A stretch of DNA of 18,482 bases from Verrucomicrobiota bacterium (GTDB lineage Bacteria; Verrucomicrobiota; Lentisphaeria; Oligosphaerales; JAFGRS01). Positions 12,983 through 18,482 of this stretch are shown one piece after another. The position numbers and the translations under genes are program-made. Each line of letters begins with the position of its first letter. The first letter of the stretch is position 1. The notes under the pieces are model-generated. The model worked only from the letters and a program-made list of their open reading frames with translations. It searched no databases and had not been told where the DNA came from. The stretch is from assembly GCA_019136035.1 (NCBI GenBank), contig JAGVUW010000714.1, positions 1 through 18,482 on the forward strand. Reading direction: 5' to 3'.

Positions 12983-15100
12983 ATGGATACCTGTGACAAA
13001 TCGCGGCTGGTCCCGTCTCTGTTTGGATCGTGGGTGTTCAATGACACCGTCATGCGTGAACGCCTGCCGAAGAACGTCTATCGGGCGTTGCAGGAGTCGA
13101 TTCGCGACGGCCGGCCGTTGGAGCCGGGCCTGGCGGACATTCTGGCCAGTGCCATGAAGGACTGGGCGATCGAGTTGGGCGCCACGCACTACTGCCATTG
13201 GTTCCAGCCTATGACCGGGGTCACGGCGGAGAAGCATGACGCCTTCATCTCGCCGACGCCGCAGGGGACAGTCATCATGGAGTTCAGCGGTCGCGAGCTG
13301 AGCCAGGGCGAGCCGGACGCCTCGAGTTTCCCGTCGGGGGGCCTGCGGGCCACCTTCGAGGCGCGCGGCTACACGGCCTGGGACTGCACCTCGCCGGTGT
13401 TCATCAAGAAGGACGGCGCGAACACGACCTTGTTCATCCCGAGTTTCTTCTGCTCGTACCATGGCCAGGCGCTGGACAAGAAGACGCCGTTGCTGCGTTC
13501 GATGGACGCGTTGAACCGTCAGGCCCTGCGGGTATTGCGGGCCCTGGGGAACGGCCAGGCGCGGCGGGTCTCCGTGACTCTGGGTGCAGAGCAGGAGTAC
13601 TTCCTGATTGACCGTCGTCTGGCGGCGCGTCGGCCGGATCTGCTCTTCTGCGGGCGGACGCTGTTCGGAGCGCCGGCGCCGAAGGGCCAGGAGATGGACG
13701 ACCACTACTTCGGGAGTCTGCACGAGCGGGTGGCCTCGTACATGAGCGAGGTCAACCAGCAGCTCTGGCTGTTGGGGGTGACGGCCAAGACGCAGCACAA
13801 CGAAGTGGCCCCGTCGCAGTACGAGATTGCGCCGATCTTCGAGGTGGTGAATGTCGGTGTGGACCACAACCAACTGGTGATGGAGACGCTGCAGAAGGTG
13901 GCACGGCGGCACGACTTCATCTGCCTGCTTCACGAGAAGCCGTTCGCCGGGGTGAACGGCTCGGGCAAGCACAACAACTGGTCGATGGTCACCGACGACG
14001 GCGTCAACCTCCTGGCTCCAGGTGACACGCCGCACGAGAACCTGCAGTTCCTGGTGTTCCTCTTCGCGGTGCTTCGCGGCGTGGATCGCTATGCCGACAT
14101 GCTCCGCGCCTCGGTGGCGCACGCCGGCAACGACCATCGTCTGGGTGCGAATGAAGCCCCGCCGGCGATCATCTCGGTGTTCCTGGGCGAGCAACTGACG
14201 GAGATCATCGAGCAGATCGAGAAGGGGCGCACGCGGAGCAGCAAGGCGTGCAGTTCGCTGCAGCTCGGCGTCAGCACCCTGCCGCCGCTGCCGAAGGACT
14301 CGACCGACCGCAACCGCACCTCGCCGTTTGCTTTCACGGGCAACAAGTTCGAGTTCCGTATGCCGGGGTCATCGCAGTCGCTGTCGGGTCCGAACGTCGT
14401 GTTGAACACGGCGGTCGCGGAGTCGTTGCGCGAGATTGCCGATGAGCTGGAGCGTCCCGGGACGCAGGACCGCAATGTGCGTGTGCAGCACCTCCTGCGC
14501 GAGTATGCCCGGGAGCACCGCCGGGTGATCTTCAACGGCGATGGCTACACGGCGGCGTGGAAGGCCGAGGCGGCGCGGCGCGGTCTGCCCAACCTGGCGT
14601 CGACGATGGAGGCCCTCGAGGCGATGGCGGCGCCGAAGAACCAGGGGCTCTTCGAGCGTCATGGCGTCTTCTCGGCCACCGAGTATCCGTCGCGGCAGGA
14701 GATCATGGTCGAGAGCTACGCCAAGAGCGTCCTGATCGAGGGCAAGACGGCGTTGCACATGGTCCGTCGGCAGATCCTGCCGGCGGTGATGGCGGCGGCG
14801 GGTGAGCAGGCGCGCACGGTGTCGGCGCTGGAGGCCTACGGGGTGCCCGCGCCGGCGCGCGAGCTGCTGCAGGCCCTGACGGCCGGTATCGAGGCGATGG
14901 GCAGGGCCCTCGAGGGCCTCGAGGCGGCCATGGCCAAGGCCCGCGCGGCGGAGAGCAGCGTCGAGCGCGGCCGGCGTTGCCGCGACGACATCCGGCCGGC
15001 GCTGGTGGCACTGCGGGAGATCGTCGATGCCCTGGAAGCGCGCATGCCTTCCGGGCAGTGGCCCCTGCCGACCTACGCCGAGATGCTCTACGAGCTCTGA
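12983..15100 (+). CDS. glnN: Glutamine synthetase type III
   Basis: This 705-residue enzyme makes glutamine from glutamate, ammonia and ATP in the cytoplasm. The length is that of type III (about 700-730), well above types I and II. Type III signatures are all present: the start PSLFGSWVFND, the metal-site strand GAEQEYFLIDR (Glu203), HNEVAPSQYEIAP, and the ATP/glutamate loop HEKPFAGVNGSGKHNNWS from His317. HAGNDHRLGANEAPPAI also matches. A long helical C-terminal part ends PTYAEMLYEL. The open frame extends upstream through several in-frame ATGs; ATG 12983 is chosen because alignment to the family begins right after it and a TATGAT promoter box overlaps the earlier ones. The ribosome site is weak (AAGAAAG). 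It lies 104 bp after the CBM-like gene and probably has its own promoter. No PII or ammonium transporter gene is in view. Confidence 0.96.
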   Translation: MDTCDKSRLVPSLFGSWVFNDTVMRERLPKNVYRALQESIRDGRPLEPGLADILASAMKDWAIELGATHYCHWFQPMTGVTAEKHDAFISPTPQGTVIMEFSGRELSQGEPDASSFPSGGLRATFEARGYTAWDCTSPVFIKKDGANTTLFIPSFFCSYHGQALDKKTPLLRSMDALNRQALRVLRALGNGQARRVSVTLGAEQEYFLIDRRLAARRPDLLFCGRTLFGAPAPKGQEMDDHYFGSLHERVASYMSEVNQQLWLLGVTAKTQHNEVAPSQYEIAPIFEVVNVGVDHNQLVMETLQKVARRHDFICLLHEKPFAGVNGSGKHNNWSMVTDDGVNLLAPGDTPHENLQFLVFLFAVLRGVDRYADMLRASVAHAGNDHRLGANEAPPAIISVFLGEQLTEIIEQIEKGRTRSSKACSSLQLGVSTLPPLPKDSTDRNRTSPFAFTGNKFEFRMPGSSQSLSGPNVVLNTAVAESLREIADELERPGTQDRNVRVQHLLREYAREHRRVIFNGDGYTAAWKAEAARRGLPNLASTMEALEAMAAPKNQGLFERHGVFSATEYPSRQEIMVESYAKSVLIEGKTALHMVRRQILPAVMAAAGEQARTVSALEAYGVPAPARELLQALTAGIEAMGRALEGLEAAMAKARAAESSVERGRRCRDDIRPALVALREIVDALEARMPSGQWPLPTYAEMLYEL

Positions 15101-15187
15101 CCGACCTTCCTCCACAGGCGTCCGCCAGTGCAGAGAGATCCGGTTGACGGGAGACTTACAACAGGGCTGTCTGAAAGTCCGGTTCTG

Positions 15188-15281
15188 GCACCCTTTCAGG
15201 GTGCGCGGTTCGTAGGATCGCGTTTCCGGGGGTCGTGCTCTCGCGCGACCCCCGGCTACGATCTTGCACCCCTTCAGGGTG
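15188..15281. repeat. Nested palindromic element in convergent gap
   Basis: Three hairpins lie in a row. GCACCC/GGGTGC with loop TTTCA is at 15188-15204. A 13-bp stem CCGGGGGTCGTGC (15226-15238) pairs with GCGCGACCCCCGG (15243-15255), one wobble, loop TCTC; outer bases CGTAG (15211) and CTACG (15256) can extend it across a bulge. CACCC/GGGTG with loop CTTCA is at 15267-15281. The two CCCTTCAGGG-like hairpins flank the strong central stem in the same orientation. The arrangement is REP/BIME-like and may also stop transcription from both converging genes. The rest of 15101-15363 shows nothing else. Confidence 0.75.
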
Positions 15282-15363
15282 GCCAGGCGAGCGCTGACGC
15301 GATCTCCGATCAGCCATGGGCCTACAGCGTTGCCGTCGGTCTCCCGTTGGCGTTTGCCGGACC

Positions 15364-17541
15364 TTACCGCGAGCGTCGCCGGGCGTTCCGGCGGCGGCCG
15401 GCCTTGGCGGCCTTGGCGCCGGGGGCGGGGGTCGCCGCGGCGGCCTTGGCGGCGTCGGGGGCGAGCATCAGCTCGAGGTCACGGCGCACCGGGTCGATCC
15501 TGGCCGGGCGGACCCTGAGCCGATCGCCGAGGTGCATGGCGCCGGTGCTGCGGGGGGTCGGCAGCCATCCGAAGAGGCCGACGCCGGTGAGGTAGAGGTC
15601 GGCGCCGCGCGGTCCGACGCCGGTGATGACGGCGTCGAGGCAGTCCTGGCGGTGTCGGCGGGCCTCGTCCTGCAGCCAGCGCAGGCGCTTGATGTCCGCC
15701 AGGTGGCGTTCGGCGGTCTGCGAGACCTTCTCACGGCCGGAGCTCTCCAGGGCGATGCAGCGCAGCTCCGGGGCGGTCAGTGCCGCAGCCTGGCCGGCCA
15801 GGTGGGCCTTGAGGAGGCGGTGTGTGATCAGGTCCGGGTAGCGCCGGATCGGCGAGGTGAAGTGGGCGTAGTGCGACTTGGCCAGGCCGAAGTGGCCCTG
15901 GCGGTCGACCGCGTATTCAGCGCGCGGCAGGCTGCGCAGGAGGGTCGCGGTCCAGGCGGCCGCATCGGGGCGCCCGGCGAGGCTCTCGAAGAGGGCGGCG
16001 AGCTGCTGGCGGTCGGTGGGGACCGTCGTGAGGACGCCGGCCTCGCGCAGAGTCTGGCAGGTCTCGGCGATGCGACTGGCATCGGGCTCCGGGTGGACGC
16101 GGTGGAGCTGGGCCAGGCCGGCCGCGGCGAGGGTCCGGCAGGCGGCCTCGTTGGCGGCGAGCATGCACTCCTCGACGAGTCGATGGGCGTCATCCTGTTC
16201 CACCGTGGTGCAGCCGGCGACGCGGCCTTCGCCATCGAGTTCCAGGCGGATCTCGGGCGAGGACAGCTCGAGGGCGCCATCGGCACGGCGGCGCTCGCGC
16301 AGGGCGCGTGCGATGGTGGCGAGGGTGCGCACCGTCTGCAGGGTCCGGCGGTCCAGCCCGGCGGTGGTTGCCTTCGGGCTGTCGCCCAGGGCGGCGAGGG
16401 CCTGAGCGTAGGTCAGGCGCCGACGCGAGCGCAGGATCGAGTTGACGAAGCGGGTCTTGCGGACCTCGCCGTCGGCGGTCATCAGGATGAGGGCGGTCAT
16501 GGCCAGGCGGTCGACGCCCGGGTTGAGGCTGCAGAGGTCGTTCGAGAGCTTCTCCGGGAGCATCGGGATGACACGGCCGGGGAGGTAGGTGCTGCAGCCG
16601 CGGGCGCGGGCTTCGCGGTCCAGGGCGCTGCCCGGGCGAACCATGTGGCTGACGTCGGCGACGTGGACGGCCAGCTCCCAGAGATCGGTCCCGACCCGGC
16701 GCACCGAGAGGGCGTCGTCGAAATCGCGGGACTCGGCCGGGTCGATGGTGATCACGAAACGGTCACGCAGGTCGACGCGCCCGGCCGTCTCTGCGGCGAG
16801 TGCCTCGCCGGCTTCCGCCTCAGCGATGACCGCGGCGGGGAAGGCGTTGGGCAGGCCGTACTCAGCGAGGACGAGGCCCTCGTCGGTGGCGGGGTTGTCG
16901 TCACTGCCGATGATGGCGCCGACGCGTCCGCGCGGCGGCTGTGCGGGGTCATTCCAGGGTTCCATAGCGACCTGGACCCAGGTGCCTTCGGGGACGGCCG
17001 TATCCGCGGGCAGCCGCAGGCAGTGCGGCGAGCGTGCGGCCAGGGGCATGGCGAACCAGCCCTGGGCATCGCGGCGGACCTGCGCTGTGAGGGCCTGGCG
17101 GGAGCGCCGCAGGACCTCCACGACCATGCCCTCGGGCAGGCGGCCCAGGCTGGCCGGGGTCGGGGGCAGCCAGGCGCGCACCAGGTCACCGGGGAAGGCA
17201 GTGGCGGTGGAGCCGGCGGGGATGAAGGCGAGGGTGCCCTTGCCGGGGCTCTCGAGGAAGGCGCTGCCGGCGCGGGTGAAGGCGAGGGTGCCCTCGACGA
17301 AGGTCCCGGCGGCGCGCAGGCGGTCCCGGCGGTCACGCGTCAGCCAGCCGCGCTGGACGAGGTCGGCGATCAGGCGGGCATCGGGTCGGCCCGCGGCAGT
17401 GCGGTCGGGGCCGTCGGCGAGGGCGAAGGCCGCGCCGTCGGTGCGGCCGGCCAGGGCGAAGATGGGCCGGAGGGAGTCGGTGGTGAAACGCGCGGGGTGA
17501 TTGCGGTGCGCGGGGGTACGGTCATGCGGAGCGTGGGTCAT
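15364..17541 (-). CDS. rnr: RNase R/RNase II family 3'-5' exoribonuclease
   Basis: This 725-residue RNB-domain enzyme degrades RNA from the 3' end processively, releasing nucleoside monophosphates. An OB/cold-shock-type region spans about 85-200. The RNB domain starts at FVITIDPAESRDFDDAL, whose D267, D273, D275 and D276 match the spacing of the RNase II metal-binding Asp cluster (201, 207, 209, 210). The family signature HYAHFTSPIRRYPDLITHRLL follows, then an S1-like domain (about 640-700) and a basic tail (AAKAGRRRNARRRSR), a feature of RNase R rather than RNase II. It is somewhat shorter than E. coli RNase R, with a reduced N-terminal helix-turn-helix-like part. The ATG at 17541 has no strong ribosome site. 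It is convergent with the glutamine synthetase gene and divergent from the SrkA-like gene. The gene symbol is assigned by domain order; RNase II cannot be fully excluded. Confidence 0.92.
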   Translation of the reverse strand: MTHAPHDRTPAHRNHPARFTTDSLRPIFALAGRTDGAAFALADGPDRTAAGRPDARLIADLVQRGWLTRDRRDRLRAAGTFVEGTLAFTRAGSAFLESPGKGTLAFIPAGSTATAFPGDLVRAWLPPTPASLGRLPEGMVVEVLRRSRQALTAQVRRDAQGWFAMPLAARSPHCLRLPADTAVPEGTWVQVAMEPWNDPAQPPRGRVGAIIGSDDNPATDEGLVLAEYGLPNAFPAAVIAEAEAGEALAAETAGRVDLRDRFVITIDPAESRDFDDALSVRRVGTDLWELAVHVADVSHMVRPGSALDREARARGCSTYLPGRVIPMLPEKLSNDLCSLNPGVDRLAMTALILMTADGEVRKTRFVNSILRSRRRLTYAQALAALGDSPKATTAGLDRRTLQTVRTLATIARALRERRRADGALELSSPEIRLELDGEGRVAGCTTVEQDDAHRLVEECMLAANEAACRTLAAAGLAQLHRVHPEPDASRIAETCQTLREAGVLTTVPTDRQQLAALFESLAGRPDAAAWTATLLRSLPRAEYAVDRQGHFGLAKSHYAHFTSPIRRYPDLITHRLLKAHLAGQAAALTAPELRCIALESSGREKVSQTAERHLADIKRLRWLQDEARRHRQDCLDAVITGVGPRGADLYLTGVGLFGWLPTPRSTGAMHLGDRLRVRPARIDPVRRDLELMLAPDAAKAAAATPAPGAKAAKAGRRRNARRRSR

Positions 17542-18035
17542 AGGATTCAGGATACTTCTTCTCTCCGTTCGCTGAGGGGGGATGCGCCGGTGCGACAGGC
17601 ACCGAAGTCAGGGGCGGAAGCCGTCGGCCATCGGGGCGCGACAGGGGGCGTCAGCATTCCAGGGTGATGGCCCGCAGAGCGGGGCCGTCGTGGGGCACTC
17701 CGGGTGGAGGGCCGCCGAGGGAGGAGCAGTCGTCCGTCACAGGTTGCAGCAGCCGTCAGAGAACAAACCTCATCAAGGATCACGATCATTCTGTCTGTAG
17801 GAATCCTGGCCACCGAGGTCAGGCGTTGCGGCTTTAGACTGCAGCCACACGGCCTGGGTTCCCAAGAATCCCTCTCTGGCTCAATATAGCGCCACGCGGA
17901 GGTTCTGCAAGGCGCCCGGCACGGCGCCGCCGCGACTTTGGCGCGGCCGCGCGGGGGCGCCGGTTCCGGGGCGAGGTTACATTAGCGCGCTGGCGGCGAC
18001 GATGAGCGGCGTCGGGCGGAGCATTGGGTAGAGAC
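17542..18035. other. Divergent gap, probable long rnr leader or small RNA, no repeats arrays
   Basis: This 494-bp gap lacks the tandem arrays of the other divergent gaps. About 17740-17880 is visibly less GC-rich than its surroundings and can form small minus-strand hairpins, such as CCTGACC with GGCCAGG (near 17804-17822, one mismatch). A GCGCTATATT box at 17892-17883 points into it. An 88-codon frame (17813-17547) ends 5 bp before the RNase start, but its codons lack the usual third-position GC bias, so I do not call it. A weak TACATT (17978-17983) could serve the plus-strand kinase gene. Confidence 0.45.
17883..17893 (-). promoter_or_regulatory. Possible -10 element pointing toward rnr
   Basis: The minus strand reads GGCGC then TATATT (17888 down to 17883), the third copy of the GCGCTATA core. 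If used, transcription would start about 17876, leaving a leader of roughly 335 nt before the RNase start, or making a separate small RNA. On the plus strand the same bases give TATAGC, so direction is not certain. Confidence 0.4.
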
Positions 18036-18482
18036 ATGAGCCTCTGTGAAGATTTCACGGCTTTGACGCCGGACGTCATGCTGGACGGCGTCGAGCGGAT
18101 CCTGGGGCAGCGCCTGCTGGGCCTGGCGCAGCCTCACCACAGCTACATCAACCGCGTCTACGAGGTCCAGACGGCCGCTGGGGAGCGCCTCATTGCCAAG
18201 TTCTACCGTCCGGGCCGGTGGAGTCGCGACGCACTCCTGGACGAACATCGGCTGGTGCTGTCGTGTGCGGCCGAGGAGATCCCGGTGGTGGCGCCGATGG
18301 CGTTTGGGGGCGAGACCCTCCACGAGGTCGAGGGCATCTACTTCGCCCTGTTTCCGAAGCGTTGGGGGCGGGCCTTCGAGGCGACCTGCGACGACGACTG
18401 GCGTCGGCTGGGGCGCGTCCTGGGCCGGCTGCACGCGGTCGGGGCGCAGGCGCCGGCGCCGCACCGTGTGGTCATGCATCCA
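18036..18482 (+). CDS. srkA: SrkA/YihE-type stress response kinase, N-terminal part (runs off right end)
   Basis: The visible 149 residues match the start of the SrkA (YihE/RdoA) family, a cytoplasmic Ser/Thr kinase with an aminoglycoside-phosphotransferase-like fold implicated in stress survival in E. coli. Markers in order are: FTALTPDVMLDGVERI, HSYINRVYEV (family SYENRVY), the ATP-binding lysine K55 in IAKFYRPGRWS, LLDEHRLVL, EEIPVVAPMAF, GIYFALFPKRWGR, and LGRVLGRLHAVG near the C-lobe start. The catalytic loop lies outside the window. ATG 18036 has only a weak upstream GGTAGAG site, but homology starts right after it. The gene is divergent from the RNase gene; no nearby dsbA, its partner in some proteobacteria, can be seen because the window ends. 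The HH in place of the usual N/E around residue 34 is a minor variation. Confidence 0.92.
   Translation, partial: MSLCEDFTALTPDVMLDGVERILGQRLLGLAQPHHSYINRVYEVQTAAGERLIAKFYRPGRWSRDALLDEHRLVLSCAAEEIPVVAPMAFGGETLHEVEGIYFALFPKRWGRAFEATCDDDWRRLGRVLGRLHAVGAQAPAPHRVVMHP

Noticed and set aside
12599..14194. A 531-codon frame antisense to the CBM-like and glutamine synthetase genes
   Set aside because: It crosses the ends of two well-supported genes and shows Arg/His/Gln-rich shadow composition.
15316..17667. A 783-codon open frame antisense to the RNase gene
   Set aside because: The opposite strand encodes a full RNB protein with catalytic residues; this frame is a Gly/Ala/Glu shadow.
17547..17813. 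An 88-codon frame ending just before the RNase start
   Set aside because: The spacing is suggestive, but early codons lack third-position GC bias, the second half is low-complexity, and no ribosome site is clear.

Overview
The window is GC-rich bacterial DNA with long ORFs, leaderless-looking promoters and unusually repeat-laden intergenic gaps. Gene content (type III glutamine synthetase, a heparinase II/III-like lyase with two CxxC knuckles, a sugar phosphate isomerase/epimerase, a Gfo/Idh/MocA dehydrogenase, and short G-rich tandem arrays between genes) suggests a polysaccharide-using heterotroph, perhaps an uncultured PVC-type lineage or a candidate phylum such as Hydrogenedentota or Sumerlaeota. 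That placement is inference and is low confidence; there is no rRNA or other marker in the window.

Layout. (1) 1-1912, minus strand: a membrane glycosyltransferase of the ArnT/PMT type is joined by an ATGA stop/start overlap to a family 2 glycosyltransferase that runs off the left end. This looks like a polyprenyl-phosphate-sugar synthase paired with its membrane transferase. (2) 1913-2683: a divergent gap full of tandem repeats and hairpins. (3) 2684-4999, plus: a sensor histidine kinase whose extracytoplasmic part is an ABC-type substrate-binding domain; no response regulator is visible. (4) 5000-5311: a convergent gap with hairpins and a G-quadruplex-prone 9-bp array. (5) 5312-9659, minus: a two-gene operon of a large secreted heparinase-like lyase followed by a TIM-barrel epimerase. 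(6) 9660-10302: a divergent gap with octamer arrays and a 52-nt direct repeat. (7) 10303-12878, plus: a Gfo/Idh/MocA oxidoreductase and a secreted protein with a carbohydrate-binding-like C-terminal domain. (8) 12983-15100, plus: glutamine synthetase type III. (9) 15101-15363: a convergent gap with palindromes. (10) 15364-17541, minus: an RNase R/RNase II family exoribonuclease. (11) 17542-18035: a divergent gap with a probable long leader. (12) 18036 to the right end, plus: the N-terminal part of a SrkA/YihE-type kinase.

How the parts fit. Regions 5-7 read as a divergent glycan-use locus: extracellular cleavage by the lyase, possible glycan binding by the CBM-like protein, and intracellular isomerisation and oxidation by the epimerase and Gfo/Idh enzyme. 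No transporter is in view. The rest is housekeeping and stress physiology (nitrogen assimilation, RNA turnover, stress kinase). The most unusual material is intergenic: a modular repeat element recurs in two divergent gaps, a hairpin with the same core recurs in both convergent gaps, and a GCGCTATANT-type -10 motif recurs upstream of three minus-strand genes.
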